A stretch of 54,583 nucleotides of DNA from Bacteroidota bacterium (GCA_003045895.1 PZPC01000033.1:1-54583), one strand, 5' to 3'. Positions 15,279 to 25,494 are shown, counted from the stretch's first letter. Numbers and translations: made by a program. Notes: generated by a model from the letters alone, not told the origin.

Positions 15279-15963
15279 AGAAGCCTTGCCAAAGGTATTT
15301 ATTTCCAGACTTTTGCAGGCCGACAGCCCTTTCCAGGCGCTCGTCGCAAGCGCCGAGTGGGAGGTTAAAGCTCAGTCGCTGTTGGTTTTTGAACCGGTAG
15401 CGTTTGCCCATCTGCCTCCCACCGACTGGCTGTTTTTTTACAGCCGCCGGGGAGTTCAGTTTTTTGCTGCGCAAATAGGTGCACCACTGCCGCCACTGCG
15501 ATTAGCCGCCATGGGTACTGGAACCGCACAAGCGCTCGAACAGCAAGGCTGGCAGCCGGCCTTCATTGGAGCTGGTTCACCGGCAGCGGTGGCCCGCGCC
15601 TTTGCCGGGCAGGCCACCGGGCAACGGGTTGTTTTCGTGCAGGCTCAAAATAGCCGCCAATCGGTACAACAGCACCTGGGCTCCCTGATTCAATCCCAAA
15701 ACCTGGTGGTGTATCAAAACCGGCCCCTGACCACGGTACACCTCCAGCCAGCAGACTACCTGATTTTCACGAGTCCGCTCAACTTTGAAACCTACTGCCA
15801 GCTTAATCCGTACAAACCGGAACAGCGATTCATCGCCATTGGTGCAACCACCGCGCTAGCTTTCCGGGCCGCTGGCATCAAACAGTACCAGGTGGCAACG
15901 GCTCCAACGGAGGAAGCACTACTGGCTTGTTTATTGGCCTGGCACCAGGAAAAAACCACCTAG
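15259..15963 (+). CDS. hemD: Uroporphyrinogen-III synthase
   Basis: 234 aa from GTG 15259; a TTG at 15286, just after the previous stop and directly before PKVFISR, is the other likely start. Two alpha/beta halves are visible: PTDWLFFYSRRGVQFF, RLAAMGTGTAQALEQQGWQP and the C-terminal ADYLIFTSPLNFETY with RFIAIGATTALAFRAAGI, which are the usual HemD landmarks. It closes and inverts ring D to make uroporphyrinogen III. Sequence conservation in this family is low, but hemC lies just upstream and supports the call. Confidence 0.9.
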   Translation: MSTKTNKEALPKVFISRLLQADSPFQALVASAEWEVKAQSLLVFEPVAFAHLPPTDWLFFYSRRGVQFFAAQIGAPLPPLRLAAMGTGTAQALEQQGWQPAFIGAGSPAAVARAFAGQATGQRVVFVQAQNSRQSVQQHLGSLIQSQNLVVYQNRPLTTVHLQPADYLIFTSPLNFETYCQLNPYKPEQRFIAIGATTALAFRAAGIKQYQVATAPTEEALLACLLAWHQEKTT

Positions 15964-16014
15964 CTGGCGGGGGCCGGGCCGCTGTAAGCGATCTGCTGAA
16001 CACAAACCTTGCTT

Positions 16015-16431
16015 ATGAAATGGTATCTTATTAGTTTATTCTTTTTTCTTGGGGTACTGAGTAGTTGTTCTGCTGGCAGCCAGGACGAACAGGGAGAAGA
16101 TGATTTTCTCGCCTTTTTCCAGCGCTTTCACGAAGATAGCTCGTACCAATTGGCCCATATCCTGTTTCCACTCCAGGGGCAATCTTCCCAACCGGAAGAT
16201 CAGACCCCCGATTTTCGCTGGCAAAAAGAAGACTGGCAAATCCACCAGCTTTTCGACGAAGACCAGAGCGGGTTCCATTCCGAATTTACGCGGATCGGCG
16301 ACAACCTCATCATCGAAAGTATTATTCACCGACAAGGGAACTACGGTATGGAGCGGCGATTTTCGAAATTAGATGGCCAGGAGTGGTACCTCATCTACTA
16401 TGCCGATCTGCACCCCATTGCCCGGCAATAA
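16015..16431 (+). CDS. Small lipoprotein (DUF4348-like)
   Basis: 138 aa from ATG 16015 (a TTG two codons earlier is less likely). MKWYLISLFFFLGVLSSC is a lipoprotein signal with the cysteine at residue 18, so the protein is probably outer-membrane anchored. The mature part begins with an acidic linker, then DDFLAFFQRFHEDSSYQLAHILFPLQG, which resembles the conserved start of the DUF4348 family known from Bacteroidota. The role is unknown. Confidence 0.8.
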   Translation: MKWYLISLFFFLGVLSSCSAGSQDEQGEDDFLAFFQRFHEDSSYQLAHILFPLQGQSSQPEDQTPDFRWQKEDWQIHQLFDEDQSGFHSEFTRIGDNLIIESIIHRQGNYGMERRFSKLDGQEWYLIYYADLHPIARQ

Positions 16432-16615
16432 GATAGCCACCCTGCTCACCCGGCGTTGACGCCGAACCTCCAGCTGCACCAACTGCCCAGCTTCTTAGCA
16501 GCTTATCGCTTTATTTTTAGCCGATTAAATCTGGTTTTTTTTAAAATTTTAATTAATTTCAATATTCCATCTGATAGAAAGCGCTTGTCCCTACATACTC
16601 TTCAATCCACCTCCA

Positions 16616-18526
16616 ATGAAGCACGCTGCAACAACCTGTCTCTTGCTAACCATTTTACTCCTGGGAAGTTGCCGGAAAGCAGCGCCCGTACAGGAAGCCG
16701 ATGTTGTTCCAACCTATACCATCGAGCAGTTCATGAGCAATGAAACGGTGATCGGTAGTAGTTTTTCGCCTGCTGGCGACTTTCTACTGGTGACCAGCGA
16801 CCGATCGGGCATTCGCAATGCCTACCGCCTTCCCGTTGCGGGTGGTGAACCAGAAGCCCTCACCCAGTCCGATAGTTCATCGGTTTACGGGCTCAGCTAC
16901 TTCCCCAACGACGAGCGCATCCTTCTCCAAATGGACGACAACGGCAACGAGGTTTGGCAGCTGTACGTGCGTCATCCCGACGGCCACATCCAGGCCCTTA
17001 CCGAGGCGCCAGGCGCCCGCGCCCAACTGTACGGATGGGCCCACGACAACCAAAGTTTTTTTATCGGCTGGAGCAAACGAGACCCCCGGTACATGGACAT
17101 CTACCAGGTGCCGGTGGCGACCCTGGAGCCGGTGCTGCTTCACGAAATGGCCGCCAATGACAACTTCGGAGGGATATCGCCGAACGAGCGCTACCTGGCC
17201 ATTGTGCGGCCGGTAAACACCAACGATGCCGACCTCATCCTGTACGACCTGCAAGATCGGCGGGAAACCAAAATCAACGACACCCAAGCTAAATACAGCT
17301 TTGAAGACTATAGCCCCGACAACCGTTATCTTTACTACACTTCTGACCGGGTAGGAGAATTCAGCGCACTGTACCGCTACGAAATTGCGACCGGCAAGCA
17401 AGAATCCGTCGAATCTACCGACTGGGACATCAGCTACGCCTATTTTTCTCATGGTGGAAAATACCGGGTTACGGGTATCAACGCGGATGGCAAGACCATC
17501 ATCCACGTCATTGACATGGAGACCCAACAACCGCTTGACCTAGCGGGCCTGGGCAGCGGTGACATTTCCCAGGTAACCATCAACCAGGCCGAAAACCGCA
17601 TGGCTTTCTACGCCGGTAGTTCGGCCTCGCCAAGTGACCTCTTCGTCGTCGATCTGCCCGGTGGTAAAGCTCGTCAACTGACCCACACCCTCAATCCGGC
17701 CATTGATCCGGCACAGTTGGTGCAGGCCGAAGTGGTTCGTTTCCCTTCTTTTGACGGCTTGAAAATACCCGCTATTTACTACCTGCCTCACCAGGCGAGC
17801 CCCGGGAAGAAGGTAGCTGCGCTCGTGTGGGTACACGGGGGGCCGGGTGGACAATCCCGTCAAAGTTACAACGCCCAACTTCAATTCCTGGTCAACCACG
17901 GTTACGCCGTCCTGGCGGTCAACAACCGGGGCAGCAGCGGCTACGGCAAGACCTTTTACCAAATGGACGATCAGCGCCACGGCGAAGAAGACCTCAAAGA
18001 CTGCATTGCCGGAAAGGCCTGGCTCGCCCAACATCCTAACATCGACCCGACCCAGATCGGCATCCTGGGTGGCAGCTACGGCGGCTACATGGTCATGCGG
18101 GCCATGACGCATACCCCCGAGGAATTTGCAGTAGGGGTCAACCTCTTTGGGGTCACCAACTGGATTCGCACCCTGCGCTCCATCCCCCCCTGGTGGGAAA
18201 GTTTTAAAGATGCGCTGTACCAGGAAATGGGCGACCCCAACACGGCCGATTCGGTTCGCCTACACGACATTAGTCCCTTGTTTCACCCCGAGCAGGTACA
18301 ACATCCGATCATGGTCCTACAGGGTGCCCAGGATCCGCGGGTGCTCCAGGTCGAGAGTGATGAGATCGTTGCTGCGGTGAAGGCTAACCAGGTGCCCGTG
18401 GAATACGTTCTGTTTGCTGATGAAGGGCATGGTTTTGTAAAAAAAGAGAACCAGCAGGAAGCCTACAGCAGGATCTTGTCTTTTCTGGATACTTACCTCA
18501 AGAAAAAGCCCCCCTTAGCCGACTAA
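16616..18526 (+). CDS. S9-family prolyl oligopeptidase-like lipoprotein
   Basis: 636 aa. The N-terminus ends LLLGSCRK, a lipobox, so the enzyme should be membrane anchored outside the cytoplasm. Residues ~40-370 form a beta-propeller with TolB/WD-like repeats. The C-terminal alpha/beta hydrolase has the nucleophile in GGSYGGYMVMRAMT, the Asp in VLQGAQDPRV and the His in DEGHGF, giving a full catalytic triad. Oxyanion-side HGGPGG is present. It should cleave short peptides, as dipeptidyl or acylaminoacyl peptidases do. It stands alone between a small lipoprotein and a zinc-ribbon gene. Confidence 0.93.
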   Translation: MKHAATTCLLLTILLLGSCRKAAPVQEADVVPTYTIEQFMSNETVIGSSFSPAGDFLLVTSDRSGIRNAYRLPVAGGEPEALTQSDSSSVYGLSYFPNDERILLQMDDNGNEVWQLYVRHPDGHIQALTEAPGARAQLYGWAHDNQSFFIGWSKRDPRYMDIYQVPVATLEPVLLHEMAANDNFGGISPNERYLAIVRPVNTNDADLILYDLQDRRETKINDTQAKYSFEDYSPDNRYLYYTSDRVGEFSALYRYEIATGKQESVESTDWDISYAYFSHGGKYRVTGINADGKTIIHVIDMETQQPLDLAGLGSGDISQVTINQAENRMAFYAGSSASPSDLFVVDLPGGKARQLTHTLNPAIDPAQLVQAEVVRFPSFDGLKIPAIYYLPHQASPGKKVAALVWVHGGPGGQSRQSYNAQLQFLVNHGYAVLAVNNRGSSGYGKTFYQMDDQRHGEEDLKDCIAGKAWLAQHPNIDPTQIGILGGSYGGYMVMRAMTHTPEEFAVGVNLFGVTNWIRTLRSIPPWWESFKDALYQEMGDPNTADSVRLHDISPLFHPEQVQHPIMVLQGAQDPRVLQVESDEIVAAVKANQVPVEYVLFADEGHGFVKKENQQEAYSRILSFLDTYLKKKPPLAD

Positions 18527-18702
18527 TTGAGGAGGAAATAAAATAGTTTTCAAAATTTTTAGAATTACCACCCTTTTTGGAACAATATTTGGTAATCACC
18601 GTAATAAGAGCATAAGGGACATCGATTGACGGCCAAAGGCTTTATCTAATCGCAAGACATACCAGGAGAAGACAACTGATAAAGCTTAACAAACATAATC
18701 AC

Positions 18703-18996
18703 ATGAAAAAGTTAGATCAAGAGGTCAGCTGTCCAAATTGCGGATGGCACCCTGATGGCGAAGCACACTGGCAATGCTTGTGTGGTCATACCTGGAATGT
18801 ATTCAGCACAGGAGGGCGCTGCCCCGCCTGTTGCCGACAATGGGAAAAAACCCAGTGTGCGCCGAAAGCTGGCGGCTGTAGCACCTGGTCTCCTTACCTG
18901 GAGTGGTACGGTGATCTTAGCCAATGGTTGACAACAGAATTGGGGCATGTCTCCACTGATAAAGAAGAAGAACGGCGGGGAAGCCGTGGCCATTAG
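18703..18996 (+). CDS. Small zinc-ribbon protein of unknown role
   Basis: 97 aa. Two adjacent treble-clef or zinc-ribbon-like modules are visible: CPNCGWHPDG with CLCGHTWNVF, and CPACCRQWEKTQC. The C-terminal 40 residues are charged with Trp and Tyr. HTWNVFSTGGRCPACCRQWEKTQC is a layout seen in small Bacteroidota proteins of unknown function. A good terminator follows at 19037-19065. It has its own ~175-bp upstream gap, so it is probably monocistronic. Confidence 0.8.
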   Translation: MKKLDQEVSCPNCGWHPDGEAHWQCLCGHTWNVFSTGGRCPACCRQWEKTQCAPKAGGCSTWSPYLEWYGDLSQWLTTELGHVSTDKEEERRGSRGH

Positions 18997-19036
18997 GTAA
19001 GTAAACGAATCGTTTGCCTACTGAATGGTTTTTCCA

Positions 19037-19065
19037 GGCAGTTGGTGGCAACCAGTTGCCTTTTT
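19037..19065 (+). terminator. Intrinsic terminator of the zinc-ribbon gene
   Basis: GGCAGTTGGT pairs with ACCAGTTGCC across a GGCA loop (10 bp with two G-U pairs), followed by five T residues. The T run overlaps the stop codon of the opposing gene at 19064, so the two convergent genes share this end. Confidence 0.7.
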
Positions 19066-21775
19066 AATTGACCAGACCAATCAATACGGCGTAGTCGTCG
19101 AAGTAGGCATCGGTTGTTTTCATCTCCAACAGGTTGAGCAGTTCCTCCCCATAGTGGTCTTCCAGTTCCCGTTGCGTTTGTTCGCAGCGAATTTCTATCT
19201 GGCCTTTGCCCAATTGGGTGATGCGCCATTGGTAGGTATTGAGCAAGCGTTCCAGCAAGCGCTGGTATACTTCCTGGTGATCCACTTCGTCCTGCACGGT
19301 TTGCACATCTTTGAAGGCTTGGGTATTGCGTACCAGCAGGCGCCCCCGGTCGATGATAAAATAAGCCGTGTGGGCCCACTGGTCGGCGGGGTCCAGCAAG
19401 TGGGCGTAGAGTGCTAATTGGATATCTTCCTCGCTACTCAACATATTGGTATAGCGGCCTATTCCACGCCATTTCAGATCTACAATGGCGCGTTCAGCCC
19501 CCCGTTGCAGCACCAGATCGGCGCGGCCGCTAATGGCGAGGGCACCAATTTCGCCCCGGAGTTCCTGCTCCGTGGCCAGCACCGTCCATTCATTTTGTTT
19601 AAGCAGGCTGATCAGGCTCCAGGCGGCGTACTTCATGTGCTTGGTAAAGGCTATCCGGTCGGGTTCGCGGCCATACATGAGCAGGGTGGCCCCTTCCTTT
19701 TGCAAGAGCTGGGGGATCTCTGCGGTCACCCATTCGTCCAATTGAGCTTTTTTCCAGGCCGTAAATTGTTGCGCCAATAATTTTTCCAGGAGGCGGTGAG
19801 CCAAATTCCCCAGCAAACGCATATCCTGTACCACGCTGAGAATGCTCGACTGCCGCAGTTTGAGGTGGTGCCGAAACACCCATTGGTAAGGGTAATAGAG
19901 TAAGCTTTCCAGGCTGGTAGGCGTCTCTTCTGCTCTGGCCAGCAGGCTGCGTTCCACCGTTAGGAAGGGAACCGGAGCCTTCAGCAACCGGGGCGTTTCC
20001 TGCTGCATTTGTGGCAGTACCAGGATTGATTTGCGCCAGCCCTCCCCTACTTCCTGCCGGTCGATGTGCAGGGTGATGGCCGTGAGGTCCTCCCCAAATG
20101 CGGCCATCAGGTCGCCCAACAGGGGATGTAGCTGCACGGGCTGGCCATCACAGTTGGCAGGCTGGCAGAGAACAAGCCTTTCCTGGGTCCATTGAACGGG
20201 TCGTTTGCGCTGTGCTACCAGGCGTTGGTTCTGGTCGTCCGGGCTTTCGGGTACAATACCCAGGGTCTTTAATTCCTGCAATTCCTGTGGGTACCAACGC
20301 GCAAAAAAGTAATCCGGCTCCCGCTCGAAGAAATCCCACCAGATCAGTTCCGGCACTGGCCCAACCACCGCACCGGGATGCGCCACCACGGGTAGGCGGT
20401 CGGCCTGGGGTTCGCGGTAGTGCAGGGGCGCGGGTTCGTAAATGGTTCGGACAATGCGTTCCAGTTCGAGGTAGCCGAGGCGTTCCTCGGGTAAGGCATC
20501 CAACAGTTCCACAATCTTCCGGGCCTGAGCGGCCAGCACCAGCAACGTCGGCACATCGTCTTCCCTGGCTGCTTCGGCGGCCCACTGCTGGAGGTGGGCA
20601 TAGATCTGTTTGACCTGGCTTTTCTCGATCTGCTCGTAGCGGCTATCAACCCGCTTCCGATTGAACCAAAAGTTGAATTCCTGGCGTACCTGTTCGGTCG
20701 TCTGCTTGTTTTTTTTCTGCAGGCGCAGGGGTAGCTCCTGGTCAAAATAATCGCGGATCATACCGTACCAACGGTCAGAAAACAACCCGGGCGTATCCGC
20801 CAGAAAAGCGGCGATACGTTGGGCCAGGCCGGGTTCGAGCGGTTTCACCGAGAGGGAGACGAACTCCATGATCTTATAGGGGTCGATGGGTTCCCAGAGG
20901 AAAACGGGAGCCAGTTTGAGGACCTGCAGGCTGGGGCGGGCCAGCGATGCACTCGGCACCCCCATACTGGGCAGCCCCTCCATAATCAGCGCATTGTCGA
21001 GGGTGCGGTTGGCTTGTGGCAGGAGCACACTGGGGCGAAACCGGTTATTGGCCCGGAGCAACTGCGCCAGGTAGGCCGCCAGGTGGGTCTCGCGGAATGC
21101 GGCCAGCAACAACAGGCTGCCATCTCCCCGCAAAGGGGCCAATGCCGGGCGCTCGCCGCGCAGAAAAGCCTGCCAGTGGGCCAGATCGGTGCCGGCTTTT
21201 CCCGTCGCCGGAGCCGGAGGAGAAACAACAGACACGCCCACCGCTTCCAATGCCTGAAGCAGGCGTTGCCAAAAAGGAGGAAACAAGGAACGTTCGTCAC
21301 ACAGGTGCAGCGCCTTTAAAAAAGCAGGAATACGCTGCACCTGGGCCAGCACGGCCACCAGGCGGTCTGCCTCACCCGGATAAAGGCCAAGGGCGGGTTC
21401 GATCGCTGCCCAGTAGGTTTCGATGGTAGCCAGAACCCGCAGGCGTTCGGTGTGCACACGCGCCAGGGCAAAGTCCCAACCAGCCAGCAACAACTCATCG
21501 CGGCGCGCCAGCAAAGCAGCGGCCGTGCCCAGGTCGTCGGCAGCAAAAGAAGCCGCAAAAAATGGTTCGGGATGGTCTTGTAAATAATATTTCAATGCCT
21601 GTCGGTACTGCTCGATCCGCAGGTGTTCCACATCGGTTTCGGGAATCCGCAACCCCAGTTGGTTTTCCAGCCACAACAACAACTGCCGGGGTCCCAGGTA
21701 CACACAACCGCTGAGGGGTTCGGTGGATGCTGGCAGAGCACCTTCGTGTAAGGACAAACCAAAGAAAAGGAGCAT
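19064..21775 (-). CDS. PD-(D/E)XK nuclease protein, AddB-like
   Basis: 903 aa. The C-terminal ~250 residues contain the RecB-family nuclease motif (GRADLVLQRGAERAIVDLKW) and downstream EEDIQLALYAHLL. The long N-terminal part lacks a recognisable Walker A and looks like the inactive helicase half of AddB. AddB proteins work with AddA in double-strand-break processing; no addA is adjacent, so the pairing is inferred. No Fe-S cysteine cluster of the kind in Bacillus AddB is evident. Length fits AddB-type proteins (about 900-1100 aa). Confidence 0.82.
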   Translation of the reverse strand: MLLFFGLSLHEGALPASTEPLSGCVYLGPRQLLLWLENQLGLRIPETDVEHLRIEQYRQALKYYLQDHPEPFFAASFAADDLGTAAALLARRDELLLAGWDFALARVHTERLRVLATIETYWAAIEPALGLYPGEADRLVAVLAQVQRIPAFLKALHLCDERSLFPPFWQRLLQALEAVGVSVVSPPAPATGKAGTDLAHWQAFLRGERPALAPLRGDGSLLLLAAFRETHLAAYLAQLLRANNRFRPSVLLPQANRTLDNALIMEGLPSMGVPSASLARPSLQVLKLAPVFLWEPIDPYKIMEFVSLSVKPLEPGLAQRIAAFLADTPGLFSDRWYGMIRDYFDQELPLRLQKKNKQTTEQVRQEFNFWFNRKRVDSRYEQIEKSQVKQIYAHLQQWAAEAAREDDVPTLLVLAAQARKIVELLDALPEERLGYLELERIVRTIYEPAPLHYREPQADRLPVVAHPGAVVGPVPELIWWDFFEREPDYFFARWYPQELQELKTLGIVPESPDDQNQRLVAQRKRPVQWTQERLVLCQPANCDGQPVQLHPLLGDLMAAFGEDLTAITLHIDRQEVGEGWRKSILVLPQMQQETPRLLKAPVPFLTVERSLLARAEETPTSLESLLYYPYQWVFRHHLKLRQSSILSVVQDMRLLGNLAHRLLEKLLAQQFTAWKKAQLDEWVTAEIPQLLQKEGATLLMYGREPDRIAFTKHMKYAAWSLISLLKQNEWTVLATEQELRGEIGALAISGRADLVLQRGAERAIVDLKWRGIGRYTNMLSSEEDIQLALYAHLLDPADQWAHTAYFIIDRGRLLVRNTQAFKDVQTVQDEVDHQEVYQRLLERLLNTYQWRITQLGKGQIEIRCEQTQRELEDHYGEELLNLLEMKTTDAYFDDYAVLIGLVN

Positions 21776-21942
21776 ACAAGGCAGTTTTATAAGAAAAAAT
21801 CACAGGAGAAAAGGGGAACCTGCGCTTACTTATTGGACAAAAAAAGGAGCAATTCCCTCCTCGTCCAAGTCACTAAGGTACCTCGCAAAAACGACATCTC
21901 CGGCCAAAAACCGGTTACTTTTTACCGGATCAGCCGACGCTG

Positions 21943-23946
21943 CTAATCCAGCATGCGCCAATTTACCCCGAAACGCAACGCTGCAGCTGGCCAAGGATAG
22001 AAAGCCGTCAGGAACAGGCGATTGGTAGGATTCCAGAGCGTGGTCAGGTTCTCGCCTTTGACGAAAGCCCGAAAGCGCGCTACCCGGAAACTAAAATACG
22101 CGTCGAGGCTGGGAAACCAATCCACCTGCTGCCGATCCTGAAGTTGGAATTGCGCCACCAAAGGATTGTAATAATCGGGCTTATAGGAGGTGGTGTAACG
22201 CAAATCAGCGCCGAGCTGGACGTTCAGCACTTTGAACCACCGGCCGGTGTAGACCAGGCTGTGTTTGCCAAAAAAAACGGGCAGGCGCAGCAGCGTTTCG
22301 TCGGTTTGTTGCCAGACGATCCGGTTGAGCACCTGGAAGGCGCCCAGGTGAAAATCTTTCGCTATGCTCAACTGCAGGATGCTCAGGGCCTGGCCCGCCT
22401 GGCGCGGTGCCGACGTACTGTCGAAGTAAATATAGTTGTTGATGAGGTGGTACTGCCCCCCCAGTTGGACCCCCGTATTCGGGAGGGTATAAGTAACGCC
22501 CAGTTTGTTTTCCAAGGTTTTCTGAAAATCCGTTTGGTACAATTCCTGCTGCGTGAGGAAAAACCGGCCCTGCAATAAGGTCGGGGTATACAATTGATTA
22601 CGAACGAAGAGTACTATTTGCCCAGCCTTGCGCAAGTCTATATCAATGCGTCCTTTGAGCTGAAAATCGCCCGCCTGGTCCCACAACGCCAACAGGCCTT
22701 CGGCCGAAAGGCGCCACCGTTCGCCGGGGCGGAGGCCAATTTTTCCCGTCAGCAACAAGTTGGCAACGGTGGTATCCTGCGGTTCCAGGGTTACCTTGTT
22801 GTAGCGATGGGTGAGCCCTACCTCCAGCAGATCGCGCTGGCGGCGGCCAGCCTGCCGATTGCCAGCCGCCAGCTTGTAGGTGCTCAGGCGAATGCTGTTT
22901 TCAAGGCCGCGTTGGTCCACCAGGTAGCGTGCGCCACGGGCATCGACCAACAATTCTGAAAAGCGCTGATAAAAGGTGGTATCCGAAATCGTTAGGGGGT
23001 CCGAAAAGCGGTAGGTCGCCTGGTTGTAATTTATTTGGTGGGACAGGGTATAGGCCCGCCCGACCCGGCCCGTAGAATCGGTCTGCCCCCCAAACCGGTA
23101 GTACTGCGTATACATGAGCTCGCGCAGGGCATGGCGGCTGCTGCCGTCGCTCAGGAGGACCTCGGCGGTTGCCGGGGAGCTGAATTCTCCGCCTACTTCA
23201 GGTAGTTTGATGATCCCCGCATTGTCTTCGGTATTGGTGGTGTTGGCGGCGTAGCTGAGAAAACCATCGTATTGCCCACCTTTACTGTGCAGCCACATCC
23301 CCGTAGCCAGGGCCCGGGTTTGGTTGCGCTGGTTGGGGTACTGGTTTTCCTGTCCTTCCTGGGTAATGGCCTGGTAGTCGACCACGAAGTTGATGCCATT
23401 GGCAAAATTGCGGCTAAAATCTGCCCGAATAATATTGTCGCGCTGCTGCGAACCCTGGGTAAAATATAGGTTGGTATACGGCCGTTGCAGCCGGTAATAC
23501 GGCATGGTCTTGCCCGTGGTGTAGTATAAGTCGTACTGGTGCCAACCCAGGTCAAATCCGCCGCGGTCGCGGCCAGTATAAACCAGTGGTTGGTGTGCCG
23601 AACCCACCACCCCCAGGTTGGCGTAGTCATCATCCTGCTTCCGGGTGGGATCGTACTGATGAAAATTGGTGAGCAGCGAATCGACGTAGGCGACCTCCTC
23701 ATTCGGATTATCGACCTGAAAAACGAAGACTCCAAACGTATCCGCCACGCTTTCCCGTTGTGCGCCTCCCCTACTGGATGAGCCGCTGCGATTGCCCGTG
23801 TTGCCTATATTCCCTCCGGGCAGCGTGGTTCCCGGCCGTTGGGCGGGAAGGGCCACTGCCAGTGCCAACAGCCCGATCAGCACCCCACCCACCTTAAGCA
23901 AGGCCAGCATGGCAGAAGTACGAAAGATGAATACCGGTTGCGTCAT
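21943..23946 (-). CDS. Putative porin (Porin_10-like outer-membrane barrel)
   Basis: 667 aa, ATG 23946; the Met at 23910 gives a cleaner signal peptide (MLALLKVGGVLIGLLALAVA, then LPAQ). The mature protein starts with a Gly/Ser-rich linker, then DTFGVFVFQVDNPNEE and many alternating beta-strands with aromatic ends, such as FGVNWRML at the C-terminus. This matches the family annotated as putative porin in Bacteroidota. It would sit in the outer membrane; the cargo is unknown. The preceding gene on this strand is a T9SS cargo protein about 90 bp upstream. Confidence 0.82.
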   Translation of the reverse strand: MTQPVFIFRTSAMLALLKVGGVLIGLLALAVALPAQRPGTTLPGGNIGNTGNRSGSSSRGGAQRESVADTFGVFVFQVDNPNEEVAYVDSLLTNFHQYDPTRKQDDDYANLGVVGSAHQPLVYTGRDRGGFDLGWHQYDLYYTTGKTMPYYRLQRPYTNLYFTQGSQQRDNIIRADFSRNFANGINFVVDYQAITQEGQENQYPNQRNQTRALATGMWLHSKGGQYDGFLSYAANTTNTEDNAGIIKLPEVGGEFSSPATAEVLLSDGSSRHALRELMYTQYYRFGGQTDSTGRVGRAYTLSHQINYNQATYRFSDPLTISDTTFYQRFSELLVDARGARYLVDQRGLENSIRLSTYKLAAGNRQAGRRQRDLLEVGLTHRYNKVTLEPQDTTVANLLLTGKIGLRPGERWRLSAEGLLALWDQAGDFQLKGRIDIDLRKAGQIVLFVRNQLYTPTLLQGRFFLTQQELYQTDFQKTLENKLGVTYTLPNTGVQLGGQYHLINNYIYFDSTSAPRQAGQALSILQLSIAKDFHLGAFQVLNRIVWQQTDETLLRLPVFFGKHSLVYTGRWFKVLNVQLGADLRYTTSYKPDYYNPLVAQFQLQDRQQVDWFPSLDAYFSFRVARFRAFVKGENLTTLWNPTNRLFLTAFYPWPAAALRFGVNWRMLD

Positions 23947-24036
23947 GAAGCTGTCGTCAGTGTACGAATGGTTGCCATTAACTGCTGTTACTAACGTGTA
24001 AAACAGGCTGTTTGGCTACCCGATTTTGAAATTAAC

Positions 24037-25491
24037 CTATTGGATGACAATCTTAGTAGTTACTCGTCCACTGGCACCACGCACCTCCAGGAGGTACAAT
24101 CCGGCAGGCAGGCGGGGTAAGCTCAGTTCAGTAGCCGGCTGGTCCAGTAGGCGGGGTGCGAAAGTGTGCACCAGGCGGCCGTTCAGGTCGCGCAGGTAAA
24201 TGCTGACTTCATCGCTCCCGACAGCCTGGGGCCACTGAATGTGCAGCACCTCCCGTGCCGGTTGGGGATAAACCTGGAGGGTCGCCGCCGCCGGAGCAGG
24301 TTCACCCGTACCATTGACCAGGCCACAGGGCAAGCTACTGGCCGCCCGCTCGCTACAAGTATCACCAGGCCCGGCCAGAACAAACAAACCGCTTTGCATA
24401 TCGGAGACCAGCACATTGCCGGAAGGCAGAAAAGGATACACCCCCCAGGCCCCACGGTAATTGTTGTCAAACGCACCGGAATAGGTATCGTAATAATAGG
24501 CCAACTGGGGGTTGGCCGGATCGGCAATATCGTAAATCTGCAGGCCGTCGTAGTAATAGGACACGTAGAAGTAATTGCAGGCGACAATTTGGTTGTGGGG
24601 TATCGTTTGCGCCATCACTGGGCCGGGGGTCGACAGGGTTCCTACGACCATCATATCTTCCGGGTCGCTGATATCCAGTACCTTCATGGGGTAGCCGTGG
24701 GTTTCGTCTGCGAGGTAGTAATGCTGGCCGTCGTTGGCTGGCCAGCCCGAGTGGTTGTAACCGGCGAAGACATAATCCCGCAGGATACCCAGGGTCTGGG
24801 GGTTGAGCGGATCGGTAAAATCCACCATCGCCAGGCCGTTGCCACAATTCAAAAAAGCCTGTCCGTTATCCACGTAGGCATCGTGCACGGCGTTGGTGGT
24901 CAGGCCTCCAAAAGAACCGTAATCGGCCAGGTAGACGGGATCCACGGGATTGGAAATATCGAATAACCGCATGGGATAGCGGACGCCGTCACCGCCTAAA
25001 GCATACAGGCAGTACAAGCGGGCCTGGGCCGTATCGATAAAAATATTGTGTGCCCGGCGGAGGCGCTCACCGCTGTCGTAAACCACCGACACCGAATCGG
25101 GCAGAAAGCTGACGTCAATAATTTGCAGGGTACTCTGGCCTTCATCGGCTACGGCGTAGAGGTAGCAACCGTAATTGTGATAATCGCGGTGGATAATCTG
25201 CCCACCCATGGCGGCCCCCGGCACAAAAGCAGCTTCCACGGGCAGCGTCGGATCGGTCACGTCGACAAAATGGGTCCCTGCCGTAGAACCGATCACGGCA
25301 TATTCCCGACCGCCCACAGCGAGCCCCCAAATTTCATTGTAGGTATTGTTGTAGGAATTGGACCCCACCAGACCGGGTTTGTTCCAGGTACCCAACAGGG
25401 TGGCTTCTACTGGTTCGGTCTGGCCAGTGAGGCAGCCTGCGTGGAAGAGGAGCAGAAAGGAGAAGAGCGAGAGGAAGAGTGATTTTGTCAT
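24037..25491 (-). CDS. Choice-of-anchor B family protein with T9SS sorting domain
   Basis: 484 aa. An N-terminal signal (MTKSLFLSLFSFLLLFHAGC) is followed by LVIVP-like propeller repeats: GREYAVIGSTAGTHFVDVTD, QSTLQIIDVS, GLAMVDFTDP, MKVLDISDPEDM. The C-terminal ~80 residues (LQVYPQPAREVLHIQW through GLYLLEVRGASGRVTTKIVI) are a type A T9SS sorting domain, which directs export through the type IX system and surface attachment. PorP/SprF is encoded at 35118 and a PorE-like protein at 32406 in the same window. The function of the propeller is unknown. Confidence 0.9.
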   Translation of the reverse strand: MTKSLFLSLFSFLLLFHAGCLTGQTEPVEATLLGTWNKPGLVGSNSYNNTYNEIWGLAVGGREYAVIGSTAGTHFVDVTDPTLPVEAAFVPGAAMGGQIIHRDYHNYGCYLYAVADEGQSTLQIIDVSFLPDSVSVVYDSGERLRRAHNIFIDTAQARLYCLYALGGDGVRYPMRLFDISNPVDPVYLADYGSFGGLTTNAVHDAYVDNGQAFLNCGNGLAMVDFTDPLNPQTLGILRDYVFAGYNHSGWPANDGQHYYLADETHGYPMKVLDISDPEDMMVVGTLSTPGPVMAQTIPHNQIVACNYFYVSYYYDGLQIYDIADPANPQLAYYYDTYSGAFDNNYRGAWGVYPFLPSGNVLVSDMQSGLFVLAGPGDTCSERAASSLPCGLVNGTGEPAPAAATLQVYPQPAREVLHIQWPQAVGSDEVSIYLRDLNGRLVHTFAPRLLDQPATELSLPRLPAGLYLLEVRGASGRVTTKIVIQ

Positions 25492-25494
25492 GGT

